From positions 2,498,313 to 2,532,168 of the forward strand of contig CM022676.1 in NCBI GenBank assembly GCA_012295275.1: 33,856 nucleotides of DNA, given 5' to 3'. The notes under the pieces are model-generated. The model did not search any database. It was not told the DNA's origin and was given only the letters and a program-made list of their open reading frames with translations. How positions within the stretch are numbered: position 1 is the stretch's first letter; every line of letters starts with the position of its first letter. This DNA comes from Chrysomallon squamiferum (taxonomy: Eukaryota; Mollusca; Gastropoda; Neomphalida; Peltospiridae). This document shows positions 1 to 11,008 of the stretch, in pieces. The position numbers and the translations under genes are program-made.

Positions 1-72
1 TCAGTATACTAACTACAGATAATATTTTAAAAGTAAATGTGGCATCTGAAGAAAAAAATAGATGAGACAAGC

Positions 73-102
73 GGGGGCTTCCACAACCCAAGTTTCACTT
101 TC
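73..102. promoter_or_regulatory. NF-kB-like plus ISRE-like composite site, copy A
   Basis: GGGGGCTTCC at 73-82 fits the kB consensus GGGRNNYYCC. AGTTTCACTTTC at 91-102 fits the interferon-stimulated response element AGTTTCNNTTTC exactly (GAAANNGAAACT on the minus strand). Eight bases separate them. Both are kept in the second copy near 22.56 kb. Function is inferred from the motifs and the immune-type neighbours only; no promoter or start site is visible next to it. Confidence 0.4.
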
Positions 103-159
103 ATTTACACTGAGATAATAGGAAAGGAACTTGAAACTTTGGTCTTACTTTATAATATC

Positions 160-410
160 TACTTGCTAATATTAATTATACTACAAACACTACACATATA
201 AAATAAATCGCTTTCTTAATATTAATTATATTACAAACAATACACATATAAGATAAATCACCTTCTTAATATTAATTATACTACAAATATGAAAAACAAA
301 CAACACATATATACAAGAAATCTACTTGATAAAATTAATGATTCTATGAATATAAAACAGCAAGCAGTACAGATATAATATTAATTATACTACACATTTG
401 AAACACCAAA
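160..410. repeat. Short tandem repeat, unit about 53 bp
   Basis: Three to four imperfect copies of a unit beginning TTAATATTAATTATACTAC and ending with an ACACATATAAAATAAATC-like stretch. It accounts for the extra length of repeat copy A over the copy at 22490-22800, so it arose in this copy or was lost from the other. Confidence 0.7.
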
Positions 411-599
411 TAATTCGCACATAAAATAAATATTGTTGATAATGTCAATTACACTATAAACACAAAACATGAAAACGAAACAGACACAATTTTTAATTTT
501 ATTTTAAATAAAAAATCTGCTCTCTACTGAAAATATGAATCAGGTGACGGTTTATTCAGAATTAATTAACATAATAAAAACAACTACAGGAATAGATTG

Positions 600-1195
600 T
601 ATTTAGAAATTTTTTCTGTGACAATATTTTATTCCGTCTTGAGTTTCATACTAAACAGAGGCAAAACTGAAATCATGGAAATAGAAGGATCATGGTTAAT
701 ATAATTAAAATTAATCTTCAGTTCAGTTTTGTTAATGATACTAAAACATAGTGAAATAAATAGATGTAATAATTATCTTAACTGACTCAGCATCGCCTGT
801 TTTTTAGTATATTATGCATTTTACTCCAGACTTTATTCCTGTTAAAAAAAAAAAATGAAAATAACAATAATAATAATTATAGATATGTATCAGATTTTTG
901 TGATTAGATTAAATATTAAAATTGTAATTTACAATACTTGTCAACATTACTAACTTCAAACTGTATATAACAATAATTAAGTTGGCTTGTTATGAGGGAT
1001 GTATATAACAATTAGAAATCTATAGCAAAATAGATAGAAAGAAAATATACATGCTACACTCTTGTAACAAACGTACAATACAATCAGCTAGACTAGAGCA
1101 CTTTTAACCATCATTTCAATGCAGTTATAACAGTGAATCAGATGGATCTCAGACTACTTTATTGTCCTTGTTTCTATTAATTAAAACAAAATTAG
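600..1195. repeat. Inverted-duplication block 1, left arm
   Basis: Read on the plus strand this block matches the minus strand of 19235-19940. Shared landmarks are CAGAGGCAAAACTGAAATCAT near 655-675, ACTTTATTCCTGTT near 830, GGCTTGTTATGAGGGATG near 985-1000 and ACAATACAATCAGCTAGAC near 1076-1094. The micro-exon-like sequence seen in the other arm is present, but its splice donor gtaagt is here ggaaat, so this arm looks decayed. No open frame is supported. Confidence 0.75.
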
Positions 1196-1239
1196 GTTTT
1201 CGTTTACTTTTTCAGTGTAAGGTTAAATCAACTTGATTC

Positions 1240-1343
<104 letters not shown>

Positions 1344-2009
1344 GTGTATGTATGTTAAAGGGTTTGAATCTCAATAATTGTTAGCAAGTGTTTATATGTG
1401 TCTGTATATGTGCATATGTATGGTGTACATGCATGCATGAACATTGCTACTCATCTGTGATACATTACCTATCTATTTTACATTACACAGTGTTTATGTG
1501 TAGTTAATTCAGAAATTAAATAGACAAATATTTTACAAATATATATATCTTTCCTAACTAAATTATTATGCACACATATTTACACATTTTAATGTTGTCA
1601 ATACTCTGTTTATATTTGTTTTAATAGTTACATAATATTAGTAATCTAAGTTTGTTAGAAGTTCATCAGCATTTGTATTATGTGCTATTTATTCTTCATA
1701 AATTCATACAACGTTATATAAATATAGAATATCTTAACTGAACTAGAGTTTGATACACATTTCTGTAACACCTTATTCACTTTCAGAACTTAAAGCAAAT
1801 CTAGCAAGAAATTAGAAAATATTACACAAAACATAATAATATTCAAATCTAGATGCTGTAAGTTAAATATAGAAACTAATTTACATTTCTTCATTACATT
1901 ACACGTGTACGTATATCTATGTAAATATGCATCTAAAAATGTGTATTCCTCTATTTGTATGAGTGTTTGCTTATGAGATTCAGTTTCTTTATATGTATTA
2001 AGGATAGAT

Positions 2010-2800
2010 GGATAGACAGATAGAAAGACTAGTTCTTATTATTTTAACAGACTGAAAAATAATATGCACTTTTGCATACAAAAAGTTAACAAAAGTAATT
2101 TCTGAAAAAAAATTATAACTGGAAATTATGTTAGGAGGCTAGTGGAGTTTATGTGGAGCATACAGCAACTCCCCCAGCTGTGTTACTCAACACTATTAAA
2201 GTATGTTCCCATGAGTTCACTGTGACATGAGTATAACTGCAAATTGAAGGCTTTTGAAAATGTTGGTAGAAAAGGTGCACGTTATAGTTCAATAGTATTG
2301 TGAAAAATAAGAGAATACGCCCATCATACAGTATTTTCTGTATTTTGTATAAGAATTACTTCAAATAAAGCAATTCAGTATGAATAAAATCTTTTTTCAA
2401 TAGAGTTTAGAGTGTGATCCATTAACGACAAAACTACATGAATTAACAGAATTGTTGCATAAGAAATAAAGATATATTTTTGTGTTTTTTTATTCTTTCA
2501 ATAACAAAGAAATAAAAGAAGCCTGTATCGAACAGGACGCATTTCGAATGATATGGTAAGAGGTAAAAATACAAATAAAAAAGAACGATCAATGCATTCA
2601 TGACACAAACAGATCAGGGTCTTGGTATAACACTATTTCAGACAAACAAAAGGAAAAAAAAACAAAGATAATATAAAAAAGAATAGCATAACAGTTTGTA
2701 ACAACAACAAAAATTATAATTACAATTGCTTTCCGTTCTTTCGAAGCTGCTGAAAAACGAAATCAGTTGAGAAAGAGAGGAAAATTTATTTTACTCTTTC
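2010..2800. repeat. Inverted-duplication block 2, left arm
   Basis: Matches the minus strand of about 13430-14270. Shared landmarks are CCCATGAGTT near 2210, TATAGTTCAATAGTAT near 2282, AATAGAGTTTAGAGTGT near 2400, ACAAAGAAATAAAAGAA near 2504, a stretch around AACAGGACGCATTTCGAATGA near 2531 and TCATGACACAAACAGA near 2598. It keeps the same order relative to block 1 as in the right-hand copy, so the two blocks belong to one inverted duplication. No reading frame is supported. Confidence 0.75.
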
Positions 2801-3346
2801 TACTTTATAATTTTCTTTCATTCTTTTTATTTTTTATTTATCTTTCTTTCTTTCTTCATTTATTTACTTGCGTATGCACATATTTGTTTGTTTGTTTATT
2901 TGTTTATTATTACAGTATAGTCTTGTGTTTATAATATTATCATAATATTTTACACTTTTCATTTTTCATTTTCTTTCCTTACTTTATTTATTTATTTCTT
3001 TGCGCCTACATTTATTTATTTGCTTATGCACTTGTTCTTTCTTTGTTTATTTATGTATTTATTTATTTATTTATTTATTTATTTATTATGGTAGTAGTAA
3101 TAATATTGTAGCCTAGTCTGATAAAGCAGAAGACGACAGTTCACATGTTAAAAAGCAGAAATGTTTTATTTTACCAGTTTCTGTCAGTCATCTTGTGCTC
3201 TTAAGTTTCAGACTGACAGAGGAAATGTGGTGACGACTAAAATAAGTTATTTGATTAAAAACAACGCGGTTTTCACAGACAGGATCAACATACCCCATCA
3301 TTTAATAACCACACTAGGGCCTGTGGCTGGAACGAGAAATTGATAA

Positions 3347-3456
<110 letters not shown>

Positions 3457-3570
3457 AATATTTGGAAAAGAGATAGAAAGAGGACGGGTGAACAAAGAGA
3501 GAGCGACTGATACAGATACATATTATATAAAGCCCCATATTAAGAAAGAATATGATAAATAATAAAACAA

Positions 3571-3572
<2 letters not shown>

Positions 3573-3641
<69 letters not shown>
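3573..3641. repeat. (AAT)n microsatellite
   Basis: About 23 copies of the trinucleotide. Similar tracts occur at 4980-5070, 5640-5685, 6960-6990, 9720-9773, 17962-17994 and 25834-25875. Confidence 0.97.
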
Positions 3642-4119
3642 GTATATAAAGAATTAAAAAGTTCAGGTCACCTTATTTGAAAAACAAAATGAACTTCTTG
3701 ATTGCTATTACGCGCACAGAGAGGCTGACTGGATGGTCGCAGACCGGGGAAACACCTAATTTTGACATTTGAATCGCAGAGCTTACACTTAAAACGAGGG
3801 AGCAGAAAAAAAAAAAAAATGTAGATATTTCTGTAAAATGTTTTCTAAGAAAAAGATAAAAATATGTTCCAATTCTAGACTTAATTGAGCAGGATAACTC
3901 CTGTGTGTGTCCGTGTGTGTGTGCGTGTGTGTGTGTGTGTGTTTAATGTTTTATTCTCCGGGCATGTTACGATAATAAAATTGTTGCATTAAACAACTGA
4001 AGAAAATGAAATTATTGTTAACAATGTAGGCGGTTAATGAAATATTTACGGATTAATAATAATAATAATAATAAATAAATAAATCAATCAATCAATAAAA
4101 AGTCGACCAATTTAGCAAA

Positions 4120-4856
4120 TTTACGGTCAAAGGGAAATTACTCTATTTAAAGATGACGCAAATTACTTAAAAAGACTCAGTCTCAGTTAAAGAAATTTTG
4201 TATCCAATATATTTGCTAAAAAGACATTTTAAAATATTGTTGGAATAATAGGCTTCGTTTTAGTTTTATCATTATAAATTAAATATTAACAGAGAAGGAC
4301 TGATTTTCAATACAATAAATTAGTAACTTAACGGTCTAAGAGGAGTAACTCTATTTTGGTATTGCGATGTTGTCAGAAATGGCCATTTTACACAATATTA
4401 CTAAAAATATGAAAAAAGTAAAATTATATCAAAACTTTATGTTTAAAGTAAGTTTATCGAAACGAAGGAATTTACATTTATTATTTTTATTAGTAATTTA
4501 TATTTATTGTTTACGTTCATACCATTATTTTATTTTTATTAGTTTATGACCTATATTTGAAAATATAATTTGTTTATACCTAGGTTTTGTATGAAATAGA
4601 AAACAAATTAATGTTATGGTCTAAGAGGAACAACTCTAAAATGATTTTTCAGATTACTTGTTTTCGTTAACTATGTTACAAAATTTAATACAATTACAGT
4701 ATAGTTACGTTTTAAAAAATATTGAAAACAAGAACTCAATAATTACATTTATTCCAGTATTAAGGAATAAGAGAAAGTTAAAATAAATTCGAAATAAAAG
4801 CAAAGTGACTGTTTCGAAGTTATATTTTAGAGTTATTCCCCTTAGACGGTTAATTT
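4120..4856. mobile_element. MITE-like element with terminal inverted motif
   Basis: A 25-base motif of the form ACGGTCTAAGAGGAGTAACTC occurs forward at about 4121, 4330 and 4615. It occurs in reverse complement at about 4828-4855, where it reads CCGTCTAAGGGGAATAACTC on the minus strand. The outer forward/reverse pair (4328-4855) would bound an element of about 530 bp, with a nested 240-bp subunit starting at 4615. No transposase frame lies inside. Target-site duplications are not clear to me. A non-autonomous DNA element is the simplest reading. Confidence 0.45.
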
Positions 4857-4978
4857 CCTTTTTCTTGAAACTGGTCCTAAATGTATATATTTTGCTTTTC
4901 TTTTCCTTTTAATTATTTATTAATTTTTATCAGTGCAAGTACTATATTTTTTTAACTCTGCTTATTAATCTCCCCTCC

Positions 4979-5030
<52 letters not shown>

Positions 5031-6124
5031 AGTAATAATACTACTAATAATAATAACAATACTACTAAATTAATATGAAGTTACTTTAAGCATTAACCTT
5101 TTACAACTTTTGGCTTTTATGACAAAAGAATTATAACTTGCACTTATTCTTTTCATTTACTTCGTTTAGAAATGTTATTCAGTATTTGTTTAACTTTTTT
5201 TTATTTAATTTAATTTAATTTAGTTTTATTTCTTGTTCAAGCTTTCCATTTATATATTAAAAAATTAAATTATGATCACAAATGGAATAAATACCAAATT
5301 AAAATGAATTTGTTCACTACGTAACTTTTCTTCCTTTCTTTAGAAATGAAAAATAAATAGTTTGTTGTTGGAATCTCTCTTTTTTTTTTTTTTTTTTTTT
5401 TTTGTGTATTTATTATTAGTACTAGTAATACTATTAGTAATAATAGAAGTAGTTTACTTTTCTGTTTCCTAGACTTTATTTTGAGACATATTTAGAGTCA
5501 AGGTTATGTGAATGGCTAAGACTTGGGTCAGAAATATTTTGTAGATAAAACGTGTCAAATGTTAAAAATGTGTTTTAGAATAAAAAACTAAATAAAAAAT
5601 AAAATAAAACAACAACAGCAACAACTACAACAATATCAGTAACAACAACAACAACAACAACAACAACAATAATAATAATAATAAATAAATAAAAAAAACA
5701 AATTAATTCACTAAATCCAGGACATTGCTTATCAAGGTTAGGAACAGATTTGAATGCAAATATTTCATAAAACATAATAAAGAATACGATAGATATTAAT
5801 TAATTATTAATTGAATCAAATTTGTTTTTTTTTTTTTTTTTTTACAAAGAGGGTTTGCTAGGATTATGATGGTTTGATGTCAGTCTCAGTTTAAATTTTT
5901 AATACATAACCCGATGAAGCATTATGTACAATACTTAAAATGATTCATTTCTAACTTAGACACAAGAGTAAATGTATTTAAATTGAATCCATTTCCTCAC
6001 ATACAGTACATTTTAACTCAACATAAAATGTATGTCTGTTGACTACACTAGAATTTGACAACAAACTTATTAACTTGACTTTGATTTTTAAAATACCAAT
6101 TATGATTACTGCATCAACAATTAT

Positions 6125-6220
<96 letters not shown>

Positions 6221-7347
6221 GGCTACCTTCTAATGTATAGAAACTTTGTTAATGAAAATAGAAATATTAATAAAACAATAGATTTTTAAGAATAAAGAAA
6301 TATCTTTTAAACTGAATGTATTTAGTATGCTAGTGTTTGCTATTAGTAAATTACAAACTTTTAATTTTTGGAGGAGATTTTTTTTTGTATGTTTTACTCT
6401 TTTACACATTTTTGAGATGCACTTGGCTTCATTACACATAAGCTGAAAGATTATTTGTTTCTGGGATTTGATTTGACAAAGTGACAACTTTGCAAGAAAA
6501 TTTGAATAACTAATTACCGCAGTTTTATTCAAATGTGAAGTTTGCTCGTCACCATTAATATGAAAATTCCCGGCCACATGTTGCATATATAGATACATGT
6601 ATGAATGCGTGCTTGTTTGTAGTGTGCGTATTTATATTTGAATGCATTTTTATTTGTTTATTAAGGAAGAAAGGTTTTATTTTTTCATCTAATACTCACT
6701 GTAACAATGCTTAATATTTAATTCTTCTCAAAAATGTTGTTCCTAAAATCTCAGCTACTTGCGTTTGAACTGTTTGTGATAACATCTTTCTTCCTGAAAT
6801 TCGCAACAATCATAAAGATGCAAGCGTTTATTATTGCATGTTCCCTGTATGAATTTAAAATATTTACCACAAACACCCTGTATGATGTTTCCATATAAAT
6901 TATTTAATGAAGACATTGAGTACATTTAGCTGAATTATTTTGTATTTATTATTTTTTATTATTATTGTTATTATTATTATTATTAGTAGTAGTAGTATTT
7001 TTAAATTTACAAGAAATGAGATTGTTTCAGTTTATTCTAATAATAATGATAATAATATGTGCGCTACTCTATAAAACATTTAGTCAAATTTACTGAGTAT
7101 AACATGATATAAGTAAAAAAACTAAGTTAAAATTTAATATGATATTTATTCTGAAAGCAAACATTGAGAAATTTAATAAAAATTTACGAAATAGAACAAA
7201 CGCTGATTGATTTAATAAATAAATATATGAAAAATGAAATCAGTCTGTTATTTTATGTATTCATATGAAAATGTATGAAATAAGAGAGACTACACGATAT
7301 AGTCAACATATGCATTTTTTTAATATATAGATTTAATTTTCAGTTCA
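4857..7347. other. Non-coding A+T-rich stretch
   Basis: Contains (AAT)n at 4980-5070, poly-T at 5384-5403 and 5825-5843, a mixed AAC/AAT tract at 5605-5690 and the (TC)n tract at 6129-6217. A 122-residue minus-strand open frame at 6230-6598 has no domain, signal or splice context and reads like chance sequence. I see no gene. Confidence 0.6.
6129..6217. repeat. (TC)n microsatellite
   Basis: About 44 uninterrupted TC copies. The Leu-Ser repeat frame over it is an artefact. Confidence 0.98.
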
Positions 7348-7353
7348 TTTATT
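7348..7353 (-). terminator. Candidate poly(A) signal AATAAA of the ITAM-tail receptor gene
   Basis: AATAAA on the minus strand, 284 bases past the TGA stop of the last tail exon. In such A+T-rich DNA the hexamer is common, so this is only the nearest clear candidate. Confidence 0.3.
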
Positions 7354-7636
7354 AAAATTATTTTGAATATTAAAATTCTCTCTTGATCTTCAATTTAGAA
7401 AAAGAATTCCTTAGAACTGTGTTTTCAAGAAAATGTCTGACACGATTGGTGATTCTTTTCACCAGAAAATATTTTCTTATATTGTGTTATATAACAGTTA
7501 AACAATTAGTTTCTGGTTATTGAATTTAGCTTCTTTCAAAGAAAACGTGAAGTATCAGTGTAAGTAGATAGAATACAATAGCTATTATATTGATTATAAA
7601 CGTACACAATGTAAAGTTACTTTCATTATAATAATA

Positions 7637-7755
7637 TCATTTGTCACTTTTCTTCAGATTTTCATACAGGTTCAGTTTGGTGTATTGTGGTTCTTCTCTG
7701 TTTTCTTGTAGACCTTCATAGGTGTGGTCAGCTGTTACAGTGTTATTTACAGCAC
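7637..7755 (-). CDS. Cytoplasmic tail exon 2: ITAM-like plus YENL, with stop
   Basis: Acceptor ttatttcag, phase-1 start, 38 residues and TGA. The tail reads DHTYEGL, eight residues, then YTKL, two residues, then YENL and KKSDK. YEGL-x8-YTKL has the spacing of an immunoreceptor tyrosine-based activation motif (YxxL/I-x6-8-YxxL/I) with an acidic residue before the first tyrosine. YENL also fits the Grb2 SH2 site YxN. It is a clear duplicate of the preceding exon: DHTYEGLQ at the start and YENL near the end are shared. The frame is intact, unlike the extracellular exons. Confidence 0.85.
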
Positions 7756-7851
7756 CTGAAATAATTTAAAACGTTTAAATAAAATGTATTCTCTTTAATA
7801 AGTAACACTGATTTCACCATACATTAAGAAACACAGTACAATTATGTTTAC

Positions 7852-7962
7852 CAGTTTTTCTCAGATTTTCGTACATCTCAATTCTTGAGTATTCAGTAGT
7901 ATCTCTGTGTTGTTGAAGACCTTCATATGTATGGTCTGTAACTGGACTTGGATGTTCCATAA
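7852..7962 (-). CDS. Cytoplasmic tail exon 1: ITAM-like plus YENL
   Basis: Acceptor cctttacag and donor ACTG|gtaaac, both phase 1, 111 bases. It begins MEHPSPVTDHTYEGL, then eight residues, YSRI, two residues, YENL and RKT. YEGL-x8-YSRI again has ITAM spacing; YENL gives a YxN site. Joined to the last exon, the tail holds two complete ITAM-like pairs and two YENL sites (six tyrosines). Symmetric phase 1-1 explains how the exon could be duplicated in frame. Confidence 0.85.
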
Positions 7963-8296
7963 CTGTAAAGGCAACAAAGATCAGAAACTGGTAATGAAAA
8001 TATTACAACATTTAGTAGTGTGTTGAGAAAAATACAGAACTGCAAAAAAAAAGCAACAACCACTACTACTGCTGTTACTACTAGTACTACAAATATTAAC
8101 ACTACAACATAATTTTAAGTAATATTTGTTAAAGATTAGATCGTATATTTTGTATATTTTATCGTTATGCTAAAAGGTAAGAATCTTCAGGTATATATTA
8201 TTATAATTGAAGGGTTAACAATGAAGGAAATAACCTACAAGACAGTTAGTATTATTGTTTAATTTATCACCACTTGCAGATTGTTTAAGAAGATAC

Positions 8297-8438
8297 CAGA
8301 TTTGTTTGAAAATGTTCCACGTCTTCTAAGAAAAAGAACAAGTATCACTATGACAACAATGACAGTCACAGAACCAACAGCTCCTCCTACAGCTGCACCA
8401 AGCAGAGAACAAGAAAGAACCACTCTGATCCTTTAAAG
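8297..8438 (-). CDS. Transmembrane exon of the multi-Ig receptor (frame break inside)
   Basis: Acceptor tctattacag at 8439-8441 and donor AAATCTG|gtatct, phase 1. The 3' part reads LLGAAVGGAVGSVTVI and on to a Val/Ile-rich run ending FLRRRGTFSNKS, a membrane span followed by an Arg stop-transfer cluster. From the acceptor the phase-1 frame reads LKDQSGSFLFS and must shift by +1 or -2 near 8405-8415 to enter the span. Exon length (142) is not a multiple of three, as its phases require. A second acceptor-like AG (after ctttaaag) does not repair the phase. The span is related to that at 16354-16209. Confidence 0.65.
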
Positions 8439-9063
8439 CTGTAATAGATAAAAAACATGTATATAATAACATTTTGTTCTTTTAAATCTGTAGTAAATAA
8501 AAAGAGATATAATAAAAAGATACTTATTATAAAACTATGATAAAAAATATGAAACTTTTAATGCTTCTTCACCTCTTGAGAATGGAAACAAATTAAGAAT
8601 GAAATATGTCTTAATTTAAAAAAAAATAATAATTTCTAACAAAACGTTCTATCATAAAATATACAAATTCAGTTAGCATTAAAATGCCAAATATGAAGTA
8701 GTCAGCTTTCCACTCCTTATTCGGAACTATATCAAAAATTTGAAAGTTATTTATTTCCTATTTTTTTAAATCATAATTTGTTTTTGTTGTTTTTTAATTA
8801 TTAACGTTTATAGTTATATACTTCTAATATATATATATTACACTGAATAAACATCCAAGAATCCAAGAACTTCAAACATTTTCATGCATTTTACTTTTTT
8901 CCTTCTTTTGAATGCTCTGAAAAGTTTACAAAAAATAAAAATAAATAAAATAAATAAGTAAATAAATAAATAAAAATAATAATAAAAAAAAAAATAAATA
9001 AAATAAAAATAAATCAATAAAGTGAAAGGAAATTGACGATATTAATAGTTGATGCTAGTTAAC

Positions 9064-9710
9064 CTTTTGTAATTATTTGAATGGTGACATAATCACTTCT
9101 ATTATCTGAAGTTCTTGTTTTCAGCTGAAATTCTCACATCATAAACTGTTTTGTCTTTGAGATTGGTGATGTTATAAAACATTTTCTGTCCTTGTGTTGT
9201 GTCATCAAACCATTTACTTTGCCAAGAAGTAATCCAGTTAGAGTCACTTTGTAATTTGTACTGCAGTATAAATCTTTGTTTGAAATTACCACCTGGGTAG
9301 TTAGGTAGCCAGGACAAGAACACTGTGTCTGATGTTGATTCTTTTTCTTGTTGGAACTCTTTAGGAGGAAGAGGTGGACCTGCTCCAGTTAGGTTCACAG
9401 AGAACTGAGAGCATCCAACTTCATTACAGACAGACAGTTTGTATGTTCCAATGGCATTTTGAGTGAAATTACTGATACTGAGAGAAAACGTGTAACCAGA
9501 ATTTGTTACTGTTTTACTGTGTATTAGTAGAGTAACATTTTCCTGTACTACATCTGTGTTATTATAATGTGTTTGTTTATCAAAGTTACTCCAAGTGAAT
9601 GTTGTGAAGTTTGGCTTGGAAAACACATATTTGATTAGGCTGTCAGGTTTTCCAATCTCAGCTTCCCAGGATACTGTTTGCCTTGGTCTCCATAGCCATC
9701 TATGGTGTTG
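9064..9710 (-). CDS. Ig plus FN3 exon of the multi-Ig receptor (frame breaks)
   Basis: One long exon. The 5' half is an Ig-like domain: EIGKPDSL, FTTFTWSNF and the F-strand GTYKLSVCNEVG. The 3' half is a fibronectin type III domain: GPPLPPKEF, FLSWLPNYPGG, YNITNLKDKTVYDVRISAEN. The open frame stops at 9102 (TAA), but one frame over the domain finishes as DNRSDYVTIQIITK up to donor AAAAG|gttaac, so a +1/-2 break lies near 9113-9125. The 5' end is also uncertain: the likely acceptor tatag (9711) gives phase 0 for the Ig frame, where phase 1 is expected. Several N-x-T/S sequons (NFT, NNT, NVT, NLT) suggest a glycosylated ectodomain. Confidence 0.7.
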
Positions 9711-10332
9711 CTATACAATAAAAAATAATAATAATAAAAAAAAAAAAAATAATAATAATAATAATAATAATTTAGAATAATTATGTACATTTTGGTTAAT
9801 AAAGAGATCAGAAATAATTTTTGTTTTAGAACTCAATTTTTGAATTTAGTTATTATTTAATTGTTTATTTCTGATTGTTAAATAATTAATTTGCAAACGG
9901 AGTACACAAGAGAAATAAAAATTATATGGAAAATATCAATGCAAGCTTTAGAAATCTATAATACAGACAAACATTCATTTAAATGAAAGAAAAAAAAAAA
10001 AAAGGAAGTGTAGAAAAAGAAACGTCCAGAGTTTGCAGTGGGTGTGACAAATAGCGCTAATATTAATAACACACGGAACTAAATTTACTTTAAAATTACC
10101 TTTTTAAAAAGCCTAATGGAGAGTAGATTGAACTTGTTCAGCCCTTATCCGATAATTGATTCTGAGTCATTGGAGATTCGTGATTGTTTCTCAGATGTTT
10201 TTCACGATTTTTGGAAATCCACCAAAAATGTCACAAACATCAACATTTTAGATATCAAAAATTATTAGAAAAAATTGCTAGTTGTTGCACTGTCTATTTT
10301 ACCCTCTGCAATGAGAAAATGAAATAACTGAC

Positions 10333-10629
10333 CTTTTACATAAATATCAGTAGATTTGGTTTGACTCAATTTTCCAGATCTATTTCTAATTCCATTATGT
10401 ACACTACAAGTGTACGTTCCTCCATCTTCATATATAACAGATTTAAACATCAGTCTGTACTGACTGTTTCCAACAACAACTCCACTCACATCCTCTATAA
10501 ATACTCCATTCCAGTGATGTTTAAAACTTGTAAACTTCATGTTAACCGGACGACCATCAGCAAAACGCGTCATATTTGCTGTTATGTTTTCTGTTGTATT
10601 CAGTGAATCAAAAGTGATGTCTGGAGCAT
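10333..10629 (-). CDS. Ig domain exon 3 of the multi-Ig receptor (intact)
   Basis: Acceptor tcttaacag, donor GTAAAAG|gtcag, phase 1-1, 99 codons, no break. Starts APDITFDSLNTTENIT; the C-terminal half has the Ig F-strand signature YEDGGTYTCSVHNG and ends TDIYVKG. The first canonical Cys is missing: the B-strand position reads VNMKF, so the usual intradomain disulfide cannot form. The preceding exon joins in frame to give VVVNYAPD. Confidence 0.8.
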
Positions 10630-10743
10630 CTGTTAAGAAAAGTTGTTAAAATGTATTGTTTTCACACTAATGATAAAGTAAATGATGTTAATTCGTTTTA
10701 ATAAACAGGTAAAAGTTTAGAGACAGAACAAACAGATACTTAC

Positions 10744-11008
10744 AGTTGACAACAACTTCCGTGTTACGTGACTTAACAAGGTTTTCATATTCATTAGTAG
10801 TGACGTTTGCTTCACGTGTAATTACCATGAATGGTTCTGTTCAAGTTTGTTAAAATTAACTTTCCATTATTAATCAACTCTTGTCGATCAAATGTCCACT
10901 TGAGTTCAGCTGGACGAGGATTGCTGTCTGATGTACAGGTCAAGGTCAGGTTATCACTTTCTTTAAGAAGTCCTGATTTTGAAAATGTGACTTTGATTCT
11001 GGGATAAT
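10744..11008 (-). CDS. Ig domain exon 2 of the multi-Ig receptor (2-base loss at the F-strand Cys)
   Basis: Acceptor atatttcag and donor GTCAACT|gtaagt, phase 1-1. Reads YPRIKVTFSKSG, then NLTLTCTSDSNPRPAELKW (B-strand Cys and Trp) and NRTIHGNYT. The F-strand Cys codon is replaced by an in-frame TGA at 10814-10812. The rest of the exon resumes in another frame as EANVTTNEYENLVKSRN and EVVVN. Exon length is 265 where 267 is expected, so loss of two bases (TGTG to TG) at the Cys codon is the simplest explanation. Confidence 0.75.

Larger units (their letters stand above)
1..590. repeat. Segmental repeat, copy A (direct copy of 22490-22800)
   Basis: Positions 6-130 match 22495-22620 almost base for base. 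After an inserted stretch of about 280 bases, 400-590 matches 22616-22800, including a shared stretch around TATTGTTGATAATGT. Both copies are in the same orientation. The insertion is itself a small tandem repeat (separate entry). No coding frame is visible. The block holds the NF-kB/ISRE-like pair described separately. It could be part of a mobile element or an old locus duplication; I see no terminal repeats that decide this. Confidence 0.8.

Noticed and set aside
3161-3343. Plus-strand 60-residue frame ahead of the CT tract
   Set aside because: No recognisable domain or splice border, and no duplicated copy elsewhere in the window to test it against.
6230-6598. 122-residue minus-strand open frame
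   Set aside because: No domain, no signal, no splice or paralog support; length is plausible by chance in this A+T-rich DNA.
10361-10606. 81-residue plus-strand frame
   Set aside because: Antisense shadow of the intact Ig exon.
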